DNA of 64,000 nt from Glandiceps talaboti (Eukaryota; Hemichordata; Enteropneusta; Spengelidae). Positions 1-19,558 of the stretch are shown here, one piece after another; the stretch's first letter is position 1; each line of letters opens with the position of its first letter. The stretch lies in NCBI RefSeq assembly GCF_964340395.1, contig NC_135556.1:23907723-23971722 (forward strand), read 5' to 3'. The position numbers and the translations under genes are program-made. The notes under the pieces are model-generated. The model was not told the DNA's origin. It ran no database searches and worked only from the letters and a program-made list of their open reading frames with translations.

Positions 1-842
1 TTTTCACTTTTCACGTTTGATTTTGTAGCTGGAATATTAGCACTTGAGGCTTGATATTTTTGGAACATTTAAGTTTTCACTGAGAAGTTTCGTGAAATGT
101 ATTTGTTATTCGTAAACAGAGTCGGCCACTATATTATAGGAAACTTACGTGTAAGCCTTGATTGTACAAAGATGGCTATTTTGAGAGCAACTCTGAGAAT
201 TTCTCTATCAAGAATATCTTAATAAATCAATGCATCCATAAATGCGACTGTGTTGATCTCAGTGTTGGAATAATATAATGGGAAATATTTTCCAAGTTCA
301 GCAATTTATTTGTACTGTAATTAATTTTGATTATTGAAACACTACATCTTGATTTAAAGTTGGTCACGATTTCAACCTGTTTCCGTACTGCTTATTGTGG
401 ATAATATCGATATAGCATTTTTTTTACAACTATCAACGAATACTTTGTGGTTGTTCGATCAAAACATAATACTACAGTTACACCAGTACAGTTTTAGAAT
501 GGTGACAGATTCAAAACCAAGCTTTTACTTAAGACTTTAACTTGCCACTACACTACCTTAAGATATTATTGACTACTACAGATACAATGTCTGTTTAGTC
601 CCCAACGGGCACCGCCCGGAGTAACATACTATGTGAGACATATGCACGCTACATATTTTTTTGTTTATGCGTTTACACTCATTTCTCTGGCATGCACCAA
701 CTGATTTCAACCAAACCTGGCATAAAGGTATAGTATACTATGTGAGACATATGCACACCACTGTGTTTTACGACCGAGGCAAATATGGTCGAACAGTAGC
801 CATATTTGTTGTTAAATTTCACAATATTTGGAGGTATATCAG

Positions 843-844
<2 letters not shown>
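1..844. other. intergenic, no gene seen
   Basis: AT-rich spacer. A short motif (actatgtgagacatatgcac) occurs twice, near 628 and 736. The stretch from about 660 to 840 resembles a dispersed repeat that also occurs around 26,750-26,930 (shared wording such as cctggcataaa and gccatatttg). No splice-bounded coding exon was recognised. Confidence 0.5.

Positions 845-878
<34 letters not shown>
845..878. repeat. (CA)n microsatellite
   Basis: Uninterrupted CA dinucleotide run of about 34 bp. Confidence 0.95.
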
Positions 879-882
<4 letters not shown>

Positions 883-2519
883 ATGTATAAATGCTCTTTT
901 ATATGTTCAAAACATGTATTTTTTTTTATAAAAACGCATTTCACATAAGCATTGCATTCATTATACATTTGTATTATCTGTAAATTACACGGAACTTGTA
1001 CCCCCTCCCCCTTAAGTTCTATGAATAAATTAAAAACTTCAATATTGTGTTATTTTGTTTTTCGTTTCAACATCAAACAACACAACACAACACAATTCGA
1101 TTTAAATGCAAACAAAATAGAAACACAGACCACATACAAAATACATACATTGACGAAGCAAACACAATGCAATACATTACAACACAAACTACCAATCGCC
1201 AACACATCTAATACACACACATCTATGGAAACCCATTCTAAAGCGGCGACTCATTGTGGTGTGAAATGTTTACTTCCATACTGTTTTATGTGCTTTTATT
1301 CATTGTGTGAACATTTACAGCTTTCCAATTGTATTAAAATATTTTACAGGACTAAACAGCAGTTTTGTCACTGTTATACTCATTATATAAACCGAATGCC
1401 AAGAAATATTGCATCATATACATTGTACGTAAGGGATACATCAGGAAGATAAAGACAGATGTGCGAAGGCCAACAATTATAGTACACGATTAACTTGGAA
1501 TATGAGTGCGAATTGTAGAAACATTTGTCTGCCAACCTATCTCTACTTGATTTTTTTCTATTTCCACCCTGACGACCCTTGATTCTACGTTGATGCTACA
1601 CAGCCACTGCCAGTCAGTCTATATTTTCGTCACGGTTAATCTGTATTAGGCTTTCGATTGCTACAGTTTTAGGGACCTGCAGCCAGCTATGGTTGGTTGG
1701 ATCATGGAGTACTTCCATGGATAGATTGACACTGTACTGCTACTTTCCCCGAAAATATATGAATGATATTTTAAAATATATTTTTAATGAGAAACATTAT
1801 TCCTAGCACCGATACAGAGGCGATAAAGGGACTGTGGTTGAGTGTTACCATGCATAAGCTTCCAAAAAACGATGAACAAGCAAACGACATTTTGTCTGAC
1901 CCTAAAGGAGTCTGACGCATTTTGAGACTGGAGCCTAAAGTCTATATACAAGATACATGGAGGTCACGACAGGGATGCTTCTGTCCTGTGAGTCTGCGCC
2001 CAGTACAACTGAGAGTCACAGATAGCCTCTGGTCGGAAAGCATATGTAACATGGACAATAGATATGATTTTCACCAATCAAAGTGACCCTTTCTAAAACC
2101 TATACATTATGATACCTTTACTAACCAGCAAAGCTAATTGTGTTGACTGGCTTCTTAGGTAATACACCGATGTATCAGTTGGCGTATTGAGTTGCAGGAA
2201 ATTTTCCCAGCTTACTTGATCAAAGTGCACTTCAAAAAGAACAGTTTTGTTAAGAGAACGTATGTTGTCATTTTCTTGTTTGTAGTCATTTTCGAATCAG
2301 ACGAATGGAATTTATGATTATATACTGTCATACACATCACCATAAACGGTAAATTTCTTACACACTCGAATGGCTTATGACTGCAGCCTAAGTGTGAAGA
2401 GCACTCGACAGATTTTGAATGCAGACAACATATTCTTGTGATCAGGTGTTTTCTATTCCCCAAATTGCTATTACTTTGACACCAACGACGAATAAACACT
2501 GAAGAACACTTATGGCTCC
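879..2519. other. intergenic, no gene seen
   Basis: AT-rich spacer. An open frame runs over 952-1452 but it is A/C-rich low-complexity sequence (caacacaacacaac) without recognisable protein features, so it is not called. Nothing else is identified. Confidence 0.45.
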
Positions 2520-2690
2520 AAGTGTAGTAGCAAATCAGATATCCAAATCTGAATCTGAATCTGAATCTGAAACAAATGTAGTATCAAATCAGATATCTGA
2601 ATCTGGATCAAATGTAGGATCAAATCAGATATCAGAATCTGAATCTGAATCTAAATCTGAACCAAATATAGTATCGAATCAACAAATAAA
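2520..2690. repeat. nested minisatellite (atcaaatcagatatc / ctgaat units)
   Basis: Three imperfect copies of a segment containing caaatcagatatc, each followed by a short run of the hexamer ctgaat. In one frame it reads as Ser-Glu repeats (VSNQISESESE), but there is no splice context or start that argues for a gene. Confidence 0.7.
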
Positions 2691-3376
2691 CACGAATATG
2701 ATAATAAACAGATATTCAAATTTGAGTATCATCTGTTTTATTCCTGTTGTTTGTAAATGTCAAAGTACTGCTACTTGTAGACGAATACAACTTTTGAACT
2801 GTGAATATTCTTCCGAGAAACATATGCAATGCGGTTGGTCGAGTCCTTTGCGAACGTCTGGCCTCGGGAAGATAATACTAATCACATTTGGAATCCGAAA
2901 CCTGTTTTGATGAGCTGAGGTTATCTGATGTCACTGAAAAACACTAAAGAGTTTGCGGAAAACTTAAACCTTGTTTGTGTGGAGGTTATCATGTTACATA
3001 TAAGACACGTGCAGACAGTGGTCTTTTCAGTGACATATTCTGTGACTAATCTACTGCTTTGTTAGGGTTATTTCTGATTTAAATTGAAATGTTCATTTTT
3101 TAATAAATTTTCACGCCACGTGCTGCAGCACGGTTGCTGACATGTATATCTGAAAACCCTATAAAACACTTAAACCCTGACTATTCATACTTTGAGCTAG
3201 AACTCATAGCTCGAAAAGTTGTGTTTTAATAAAGTAAAATACGAAGTTTCAAGATTTGGTGGCATCTAGGCTTTTTATTCAAGGAGTCTATCGATGCTTA
3301 TTATGAATGATTGCGGGCGAAAAGTGGATTCCGAAAATAAAAGCAGAAGTTTCCGCCATGATCTGATGGCAGTCTC
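2691..3376. other. intergenic, no gene seen
   Basis: Spacer with no recognisable coding exon, TIR or satellite. Confidence 0.4.
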
Positions 3377-3650
3377 GAGTGTTTCTATCTACAACACATG
3401 CCAGTGCCGGGAATTGACACCTTCCATGATAGCTGTCGCGTTAAATCATCTACTGAAGCATTTGTCGTTTTGGGCTCTCATTATCACCAATCTCTGGGCC
3501 GACGGAACATGATTTGCGCCCTCAACGATGAATCTTTCCAGGCTGTTAACGATGCAGTGGCAATTTTTTTTTCATGTAGACAAAATGGTCAAACTATAGT
3601 GCCTTTGGCCTTACATGGCATCAGCAACGAGATGTTAATTGGAAATAAAG
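3377..3650 (+). other. possible orphan exon, unrecognised
   Basis: An open stretch of about 90 codons begins after a possible acceptor (ggcag at about 3372-3376) and runs through an internal Met at 3398 to a possible donor (aag/gttaga near 3650). The translation is of ordinary complexity (contains MPVPGIDTFHDSCRVK and ALNDESFQAVNDAVAI) and matches nothing I recognise. No partner exons were found nearby. It may be a relic of a transposon gene, a single exon of an unseen gene, or chance. The GC content and complexity here are higher than in the flanks. Confidence 0.2.
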
Positions 3651-3655
3651 GTTAG

Positions 3656-4539
3656 ACTGGTGTTAACGTTATCTTACATTTTTTGTGCTTACGGTTGAAC
3701 TCAGACTCAGAAACGTCATTTTCACCAATTTACATAAATATTATCATTCATGCATTTAGTTAATTATCTGAAAATCCTACTGGTAGAAATGAAATTTTGT
3801 AATGTTTTCTATGTTGTTATAAAGCGAAATTCGTCCATACTAATTACTATAACTTATATATCGTTTTACCAATTTATTGTTGCTGCTTTTCCTTACACAT
3901 AGCCTATAGGATTGGGCAGAATGAAACAATTAAAGGAGCGAGATATAATATGTATTAAATTATATATTCTACATTATAAATTACGAAATTTATGAATACA
4001 AGTACATAAAAATATATGGGTATACAGAATTTGTAAGAAGGTCGTGCATATTCATGAGGCTGCAATAATTTGCATAACAAGTAACATTATTAGCTATTTT
4101 TATATGTTTAACGAAATTAATGACACAGCTGATGCATGCTACACGAGTGAAGCATTGAACCCTGCTACTATTTGACAAAATAATTTTTAGTGAAAGTGGT
4201 ACTCAATTAGCATAATTGGGCAAAGTAAAACAGAAGTGTGTGTTTACGATAATCCGACCGACCTAAGCATTTTTAAACATTTAACTTGAAACGAAAGATG
4301 ACCTTCATGCACGTCTGTTTACCCCCATATTTCGTCATAGTATAACAGAAGGGGGTATCTGACCAACAGTTCGTTTGTTTTTGGAGCGAAGCAATATTCT
4401 TACAAAACAAAACAAATAAATAAAAAACAAAACAAAATAAAGAAGGTAAAGATAAAATATATATTATTTAACGCTATTAGTATTTTGGGGCAAAAAATGT
4501 GACTATGATGCTATTATTGGAAAGAATGTTTTATTTGAG
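3656..4539. other. intergenic, no gene seen
   Basis: AT-rich spacer with A-rich stretches (aacaaaacaaa around 4404-4440). No gene or element recognised. Confidence 0.4.
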
Positions 4540-6240
4540 AAACTTAAAACTTAGTACACGTATTCTATTTTGTTCAAGCAGCATGTGACTGATATTTTGC
4601 AAGCTGATATCACTAATTATGTGAGCGTATTTTCATTAATTAAGTGACATTGATAGGTACATCATTAACATACTTAATTAACAGTGATAGGTACATCATT
4701 AACATACTTAATTAACAGTTATAGGTACATCATTAACATACTTAATTGGTTCAACATACATTACGTGTTTCATGATGCTATCAGGCGTACCAAACATTGT
4801 TTTCACTATCCATGCTACTAATTCCGAAAATACCCCCCCCCCAAAAAAAAAAAAAAAAAAAAAAAAAAATTAAAAATAAAATAAAATAAAATAAAATAAA
4901 ATAAAAATAAAAATAAATAGAAGTCCTGGTTAACAGTAACCTGTTGTTTAAAAAACCTGGTGTGATACCTAATAAGATTATTATTTTGTTCTGGGCCTAC
5001 TCTTTCTATTGCTCAGTCAGATATCTATGTTGACACTTAACTGAGCCGGACTGGGTCTCTAATATACCAGGGTATGATATTGCATGTGTTCCCTTAAAAC
5101 CCATAGAATGACTATTTATCTTTAGAGTTTGCAACCACAACATTTTTTTTAAAAAATGTATTAAATGACACATTATTGATCTAGCTACAAATATTGAACT
5201 CAAATACTGATTTTTAGGGTGATTTTATTCATCACATAAATGAGAACTTGAGTCTTGTCGGTGGACAAGTACCGAGGACAAGACATCACCAGAAAATAGC
5301 CTTTCTAGGAAATGTGAAGTTACAGAAGAGACGTCTCACTTTATTTCTAGTTTCTAAATCATTTGATTTTCTTCGAGATAGATATTTACCAGAGTAATAT
5401 TGGAGGCACCCAATCTTCTTATAATTTGTTGTTAATTCTTTCTGATAAAGTTTTTCTTTTACTAGACAACCGTTTCCCTTTTCGTTAACGTACTTAAAGC
5501 ATACAAACTTAGACATAATAACCATTAATTTGATGATTTTATTGCACTTTTTGTCCACCATCTTCTTCAGTCAATTATGTATAACCTTAATCATAATATG
5601 CATATCATCTTTATTAATTTCTACTGCATTCTGCTCCAATAGACCTATTGCAATAAATTGAACACATTCGTAGACTATTTTGTCAAATTTACAAAAATGT
5701 ATAGAATACGTGTTGATTTTATATTAAGTACTCAAAGACACTGAAACTTGAAAGACAGTAAAGTGTGTAATATTGTAATGTGAAGATTTAATATTCAGGG
5801 GATGACATCACCGGCAAGAGATCAGGTTATACGACAAGTACAGATAACCCCGAAATTGCATAATAGTTTAATACCTTCATTGACTATTTTCTTTAAGTTA
5901 CAAAGATATCGAAAACTTTCTTTGATTTTGTTTCAAGTCCTCAAAGACATACAAAGACAATGTAATATTGTAATGTGGTGAATCGTGGAGATGAAATTGA
6001 TGAAGGTGAATGACTCTGATAACATAAAAAGATGTAATATTGACATACAAATTGATATTTATAGACAGGCATATCATTAATTAATTGACATTGATAGCTA
6101 GGTGTATCATTAACATACTTAATTGATTCAAAATGTGTAATTCTTTACGTCTTCTATGATGTAATTAGTCGTGTCAACTATGTTTTACAACATACACTCA
6201 GGCTAAAAAAATACGAAAATACGATAGTTTTAAGGGGAAA
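4540..6240. repeat. dispersed repeat block, left copy
   Basis: Several segments recur at 13,655-15,165. 4545-4610 matches 13,660-13,720. 4650-4830 (three tandem copies of a motif containing tacatcattaacatactta) matches 14,170-14,310. About 5090-5660 matches 14,630-15,165. 5860-6030 matches 13,870-14,040, and 6060-6240 matches 14,060-14,320. The segment 4830-5030, including an A-rich tract, matches 14,395-14,620 in inverted orientation. The order of segments differs between copies. I cannot assign a transposon class; no TIRs or transposase were seen. Confidence 0.7.
4832..4918. repeat. C10/A-rich/(AAAAT)n tract
   Basis: A run of C followed by poly-A and then aaaat pentamers. The inverse (T-rich then G) occurs at about 14,510-14,620, marking the inverted part of the repeat pair. 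Confidence 0.85.
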
Positions 6241-6757
6241 GGTAAATCCTACTGTAGTATGTTAGTGACCCTTTACTGATTAGGTTTACTATGTATGTGT
6301 ACACTTGTCTGGGTGAAACATATAAACAGTTGGTCCAGAACAAAAGAATAGTTCACTAATACGATAATACTAATTCGAGAATCTGGATTTGAAACCCTTG
6401 CCTTAACTAAACTCTTGGAATTAAGTAGTAATTGGATTTCACGTCCATTGTAACAGTTGCATTGTGAGATGCTAAGTTAAGTTACAGATATATATTAATT
6501 GTTCTAATAGTTTCCTTGGGGGGGGGGGGGGGGGGTTGTATTGCAGACACAAAACGGTACGACGAATCCACTAAATTGTCGACAAACTATAACAAGAGAT
6601 CGGCAATTCTTCTGGATCCGGTCATGTGATCTTGTATCCGGACCAGGTGATTGACAGATGTTGGTGTTTTTTACGTATGACGGATACGTTGTATCCAAAA
6701 TATAGGTTATTGATTATGACTATTATTTTAATAACTAATTCAAATTCACAATGAATG
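6241..6757. other. 5' flank of the lectin gene
   Basis: About 500 bp without a gene. Contains a 17-bp poly-G run at about 6520-6536. Further cis elements cannot be assigned by eye. Confidence 0.4.
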
Positions 6758-6765
6758 TATAAATA
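6758..6765 (+). promoter_or_regulatory. TATA box of the FTP lectin gene
   Basis: TATAAATA lies 58-65 bp upstream of the initiator ATG at 6823, the distance expected for a core promoter with a short 5' UTR of roughly 30-35 nt. Confidence 0.7.
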
Positions 6766-6822
6766 TGCCTTCCACCGTTCCACAATTTCATTCATTCGAG
6801 TAACCAACGAAGTGAAGACACC

Positions 6823-12691
<5,869 letters not shown>

Positions 12692-12927
12692 TAAATTCTC
12701 TGATTGGTTGTATGAATTCGCGGTCAAATGTGCAAACGCATTCGTTACTTTGCATGCAAAAACCTTATCGCCAGTTCCTTCCTACCACAGACAGGGAAGA
12801 AATTCATTGTCTGTGTTCTTACCAATTACACCGATCGTGAAATTACATAATCGAATAACGACCATAAACTGCATTTTCATGGTGTATATTTATTTTGCGG
12901 GATCAGAAATGTCTTTTGTCCGGTGAA

Positions 12928-12933
12928 AATAAA
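12928..12933 (+). promoter_or_regulatory. polyadenylation signal AATAAA, lectin gene
   Basis: AATAAA 237 bp after the stop codon. A second AATAAA overlaps the stop itself (12690-12695), so a very short 3' UTR is also possible. Confidence 0.5.
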
Positions 12934-12993
12934 GAACATGTATTGGTTGTTGTCCTAAAACCCACATATTGTATTTAATGTGTCTATCTACTG

Positions 12994-13651
12994 ACCTACC
13001 TACCTACCTACCTACCTACCTACATTTCTACATACATAGATCTACCTACCTACCTACCTACCTACCTACCTACCTACGTTTCTACCTACCTATGTTTCTA
13101 CCTACCTACCTACCTACCTACCTACCTACCTACCTACCTACCTACCTACCTACCTACCTACCTACCTACCTACCTACCTACCTACCTACCTACCTACCTA
13201 CCTACCTACCCACCTACGTTTCTACCTACCTACCTACCTACCTACCTACCTACCTACCTACCTACCTACCTACCTACCTACCTAACTACATTTCTACCTA
13301 CCTAGTAGACGTTTCTACCTACCTACCTACCTACCTACCTACCTACCTACCTACCTACCTACCTACCTACCTACCTACCTACCTACCTACCTACATTTCT
13401 ACCTACCTAGTAGACGTTTCTACCTACCTACGTTTCTACCTACCTAGTACCTACCTACCTACCTACCTACCTACCTACCTACCTACCTACCTACCTACCC
13501 ACCTAGATACCTAACTACATTTCTACCTACCTAGTAGACGTTTCTACGTAACTACGTTTCTACCTACCTACCTACCTACCTACCTACCTACCTACCTACC
13601 TACCTACCTACCTACCTACCTACCTGCCTGCCCGCCTGTCTGCCTGCCTAC
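12994..13651. repeat. (CTAC)n tetranucleotide array, about 650 bp
   Basis: CTAC repeats interrupted at intervals by atttcta, gtttcta and ctagtagacg variants, and ending in CTGC/CTGT degenerate units. The interruptions recur, giving a weak higher-order pattern. Confidence 0.95.
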
Positions 13652-13654
13652 CAA

Positions 13655-15165
13655 TATGTAAAACTTGGTACACGTATGTTATTTTGTTCAAACAACATGT
13701 GACTAATATTATTTTGAAATTCATACACCCTGATATGACTAAGTACAATACTTTTATCACAATTTTCTACCTTCAGTTATGTAACCATAATGTTTACCGT
13801 GTTTTTAATATTTGAACTGTGTGCTCATTGGTCACCTCTTGCAATAAACTAAACACGTCATAGAATATTGAAAATGCATAGTAGTTTAATACCTTCATTG
13901 ACTATTTTCTTTAAGTTACAAAGATATTGAAAATTTTCCTTGATTTTGTTTCAAGTCCTCAAAGACATACAAAGACAATGTAATATTGTAATGTGGTGAA
14001 TCGTGGAGATGAAATTGATCAAGGTGAATGACTCGATAACATACAATGTAAAAAGATGCATCATTCACATACTTAATTGATATTTATAGATAGATATATC
14101 GTTTCTTAAGTGACATTGAAATAGGTGCATCATAAACATACTTACCGGTAATTGATATTTATAGATAGGTGTATCATTACTTAAGTGACATTGAGATAGG
14201 TGCATCATTAACATACTTAATTGGTTCAACATGTGTAATTCTTTACGCGTTTTATGATGCAATCAATCGTATAAACTATATAATGCACCAGCTGGCTAAA
14301 AATTCCAAAAATACGACTGGAAAAAGGTAAGATCCTACCCTAGTATATTAGAGACCTAGTCCGGACCAGGATTAACATTTGGAAGTGTTAAAAACAGATA
14401 TCTGACTGAGCAATAGAAAGAGTAGGTCCAGAACAAAATAATAATCTTATTAGGTATTACACCAGGTTTTTAAAACATCAACAGGTCACTGTTAATCAGG
14501 ACTTCTATTTATTTATTCATTTTTTTTAAAATTTTATTTTCATTTTATTTTATTTTATTTTATTTTTATTTTTTTTTTATTTTTTATTTTTTTTTTTATT
14601 TTTTTTTTTTTTTGGGGGGTGCTTCCTGAAATTCTAGAGAAGAAACCCATAGTATAACTATTTATCGTTACAGTTTACATCATAACATTAAACGACATAT
14701 TATCGATCTGGTTACAAGTATTAATATTGAACACGCATACTGATTTTATGATGATTTTGTAATTGAGTCTGGTCGGTGGGCAGTACCGAGGACAAGACCA
14801 TTAGAAAGGCATTTCATTTTAGAACAGGCATTTCACTTTCTTTTTAGTTTCTAAAACATATGAGAAAAATAGTGACCAGAATAATATTGAAGGCACCCAA
14901 ATTTCTTATAATTTGTTGTTAATTCTTTCTGATAAAGTTTTTTTTTTACTAGACAACCGTTTCCCTTTTCGTTAACGTACTTAAAGCATTCAAACTTAGA
15001 CATAATAACCATTAATTTGATGATTTTATTGCACTTTTTGTCCACCATCTTCTTCAGTCAATTATGTAACCTTAATCGTTATATGCATTTCGTCTTTGTT
15101 AATTTCTACTACATTTTGCTCCAATAGACCTATTGCAATAAATTGAACAATTTCGTTGATAGTAT
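13655..15165. repeat. dispersed repeat block, right copy
   Basis: Reshuffled counterpart of 4540-6240 (segment pairs are listed there). The portion 14,395-14,620 is inverted relative to the left copy. Small open frames in both copies (minus strand, about 5286-5561 and 14851-15048) share a translation starting MVDKKCNKIIKLMVIMSK because the DNA is duplicated. They diverge by frameshift and are not treated as genes. Confidence 0.7.
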
Positions 15166-15842
15166 GTAAGGTACACCGTGACACATCGGTCAACCCCTCT
15201 CATTGTTAGCGCGGTTACCCAGACTCTCGCCGTTGAGGGCATAACCCCGATGGTGAAAAACAGGATCCTGAGATAGGAAAAACAAACCAATCAGATGACA
15301 GATATATTTCAAAACAGCCAAACAGGAAACTCTCAACACAACCAATGACATACTATATCTAACTAGAAAAAGAACCAATTACAAAGAGTAGCTAAACAAG
15401 AGATGACATCCCGGGATGACATCACAACTTTGTGTGGAGCCACAGTCCCTGATTTAATAAAAAAAAACAAAGGAAATAGTGAGAGGGAAACAGAGCAGAC
15501 ACAAACAAAACAAAACAAAAACACATCTCGATCATCCACACAAAAGTTTAATATTCGTTGTGTGGAGCCTCTTCACTTTCCGTGTTTTAATATTAAACCG
15601 TAAGAGGCTAGAAAGACCGGTGAGGGAGGAGCGACACACGGACTAAGAAAAGAAAAGAGTTACTGTAATTCTGGTTGGCGCACGGGGGCGCACGTCGGAT
15701 ACTGGAGTAGAGCTTGACCTTGCACAACAAACACAACTTCCTGGATGTCACCACATGTGTACTTTTAAACGGAGACGCCGTCGATCGTCAAACTCGTCAT
15801 AAATGAAGATTTAAGTTTGTGTTATTCCATAAGATTGATAAG
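15166..15842 (+). promoter_or_regulatory. probable SDAD1 promoter region and 5' UTR
   Basis: No TATA near the start codon. The region is GC-richer than its surroundings and contains several CCAAT boxes (accaatcaga near 15288, accaatgaca near 15340, accaatta near 15373) and an ETS-like acttcctgg near 15736-15744, about 105 bp before the ATG. This style is typical of housekeeping ribosome-biogenesis genes. The transcription start cannot be fixed from sequence. Confidence 0.4.
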
Positions 15843-18800
15843 ATGAGTAACAGGAATAGAAACCAATTACCCAATAACCTTCCGCAGCTGCAGAACTTGA
15901 TCAAACGAGATCCACCGTCGTATACAGATGAGGTAAGCACGGGATCGATTCCCCACATAACTCCATGCTATTGCCATTACAGTACGGAGCAATTGTAATA
16001 CTAGTACTATTGCACAATATTGTGGGTTGTGGTAAATAGAGTGATGTAAACCTGATGGTTTGAGGCACTATTGATTTGACCTGTATCATGAACATAATGG
16101 AAGAGAGGAGAACATAAACTTGCATTGACCTCCTACAAGTACGATATTTTGGTAATATAACAAACTTATTGCATTTAAAAACAAGATATGAATTGTAGAA
16201 ATATACAACAGAAAAATACATCATGTCCAATCACCGTGTCCTTATGGCAAGGCTACAAAGAATATATTATGATTTGTGTCAAATGTGTACATGTCCTCTT
16301 TCCATTAGTTCCTACAGCAGTATAGACACTACCAGTCCAATGTCCAGATATTTCAGCACAAACCTTCAGTGTATTCCAAGAGTTTGGCAGAATTGATGAT
16401 GTTCTTGAGTCAGGTGAGGGATTTGTATTTAGTATTTGATGTTATCATTCATAGTATTGTACTGTGAATCAGTGTGCCCTCTAATGATAGCCAAATTGTG
16501 TTGTTTTGAGTCAAAATGGGAAAAATTGGCATTCCTTGTGAGTCACCACATAGTAAGAGATAGGGGAACTCTAAATTGTGGTGTGTCATTAGAAATTGTG
16601 TGCATCAATGGTGTGTCAAATTGGCTTAGAGGGCACACTGATGTGAATGGAACAATGTATTTTTTTGATACTCATCTTTTCACTAGCATATTTAACTGCA
16701 ACATTTTTTCAGGCCTCAAGAAACCAGGATTCATTTTTAAAAAAATGGTCTTGAAGTCATTAATAGTAGATATGAAATCGATATGTTAATCTACAAATAC
16801 AAAAAAATGTATGAGGTAGCTATATTTGATATCATTTATGCATGTATAGATTATGAGATAGGCAGACTATCCAAAATACATCTAGGATCTAGGTCACAGA
16901 TTGACCTTTGTATTTGCATGGAGTAAGTGAGTGGACAGGGTGTCAACTCCAAGATCTACGTGTATAGTCAAACTTCAAAGTTGAAATGTCAACTAACAAA
17001 ACAGTTATTAGCTATTTGGGTTACTAAAATGTTATTATATTCTACTCGTACTTGTATATAATGTCTTCTTGACGTAATGTCAAGATGGTGCATAGTTCAC
17101 TTTACTAAATCTTGAGGGTGAGATTATTGTATGTCTGAGAGGAATTCACCTGATATGAAGATTGTTAATATGACAATGTGACAGACAGACAGATATTGTG
17201 TATACATTATAGATACACCATGGATGTATTATGGGGACCTACTACATCCATAGATACACAATGACATACATATACATTAGATTCAGAGGGAATAAGGTAA
17301 TAAGGGTTCACTATACTCATTGCCTGGTTTGACACTAGTAGGCAGTGTGCCCTCTAATGATAGCAAAATTTTGTTGTTGTGAGTCAAAATGAGAAAAACT
17401 GGGATTTGTTAGTCACCACATAGGAAGAGATAGGGGAACAATGGATTTTGGTGTGTCACTCGAAATTGTGTGCATCAGTGGCGTGTCAAATTGGCTTAGA
17501 TGGCACACTGCTAGTAGGTATCTATTACCTCAAGGGTTGTTATGTACATGTAATGTAACACAGAGAACAGTCTATTAGCATAATGTGTTATTCATTGTGA
17601 ACTCAAGCTTTCTTGATTACCTGTTTCAGGTTGCACATTGCTATCCTGATCACCTGGCTGACTTTCCTCAAGAACTGAAGGAATTGTTACACAGACATTA
17701 CACTGTACTGGACCCAGATATAAGAATGGTAATATTGAGTTTTTACTAAGATTTGCAATCCCCAGTAATAATAAAAATGGTGAAATTTGCATAGCTTTCT
17801 ATACCTTACATTTGTACCATAACTATGATGGGAAGCCACATAAAATACTATGGAAACTCAGTCAGATTTACTTGTACTTACTGCCAAAAATAGGGGTAGG
17901 GAACCCTGTCGGAATATTACTATTTACTTTCTGAGGAAGCCATTGTATATAACTCTGTCTTTTCTTGTGATAATCTAGGATAGTAGACTGCCCTCACTGA
18001 CCACCTCCGGGTTGACTGATGTGCGAGGGCGCCCTGTCACAGCGCACCTTACAAGACTACTAGGAAAGATACAGTTTTATTTGTCAACATGTTGCTTCTC
18101 TTACAGACATTTTGCCGTGCATTGATACTCCTTCGGAATAAAGATTTGTTGTCTCCAACAAGCTTACTTGAATTGTTTTTTGAGTTGTTCCGATGCCAGG
18201 ATAAACTTCTGAGGAAGACTCTATACAACCATATTGTAACAGATATTAAAAACATCAATGCAAAAAACAAGAATAACAAGTTAAACACAGTAAGTAAAAT
18301 CAAAATTTGTTTCACAGAATCTTGGAATTGCATTGACTACCAAGCAACTCTTGCATACAACACAATGTTTCTTCTGTCTGTTATGATGTGTTGGAGGTGA
18401 CTGCTCCTTCAGTTTGGAACAGTCTTGCCTATTTCAATCTTAACTATAGTTTCTCAGTATTCATTCATTTTGTTAGTAGTTTTGTGTTGGTGCCTGGAGG
18501 TCTTCAGAAAACAGGCACATTGGTGTTTTTGTTTATCTTTATCACCAAATGTATTCCTGTGTACAGTAATGCCAACATTTAAGTTACAAAATAATTAAAA
18601 TTTCTATTTTGGATCACTAATTTCAATTGATCTTGACTATGTAGCCCTGTATTCTTTCCAGAGCCTACAGAATTTCATGTATACAATGCTCAGAGACAGT
18701 AATGCCATTGCAGCTAAAATGTCACTGGATGTCATCATAGAACTGTACAGACGAAATATATGGTAAGATATTGTCAGACAGCTAACTTTTTTAACTGACT

Positions 18801-19407
18801 TTTACATGTACTTGTGTATATATTAAGTAAAAGATTTTGTCATGTGGGTTGTGCTGAGATTAATGAGGAATCACCAAGCCTGGTGTATATGATGTGTAAA
18901 GGCATGCACAAACTAAGTTATACTCATGCAAGCCCAAATTATAGGGTTATTCTACATCACAACAACATACATTTATATCCCGCATTTCTGTGTTGCTTGA
19001 AATACATTTGAAAAAATGTCAAACTGCCATCATTTACTCCAAGTTTTCAAAGCTTGTTCAAGTGTGATTATACTATCACCCAATAGTTTGCTTCATTCAA
19101 AAGTTGTATTGTATTAACTATTAATAAGACATACCAAAGTTGATAGATTACAGATCTGTTACAATAATTTTTGCATACTTTTATATTATTATGATAAAGC
19201 TGTATCTCCATCTTACCAAAATGAAAACATACTCAATAGTGGAATGTGTTTTGTTTGTTTTCAGGAATGATGCTAAAACTGTCAATGTCATCTCTACAGC
19301 CTGCTTCTCCAAAGTAACCAAGGTATTGTAGTCTTTAACAATAGCCTAATTATGAAATAACATTTTTGAGAAAATATACGATTATCATTTCTCTCTCTCT
19401 CTCTCTT

Positions 19408-19464
<57 letters not shown>

Positions 19465-19504
19465 CTCTCTATCTCTCTCTCCTCTCTCTCTCTCTCTCTC
19501 CTCT

Positions 19505-19558
<54 letters not shown>

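Noticed and set aside
952-1452. 166-codon open frame on the + strand
   Set aside because: Low-complexity A/C-rich sequence with no recognisable domain, signal peptide or splice structure; best explained as chance.
12969-13514. 181-codon open frame of Thr-Tyr-Leu-Pro repeats
   Set aside because: Pure product of the (CTAC)n array; no start context, splice or protein features.
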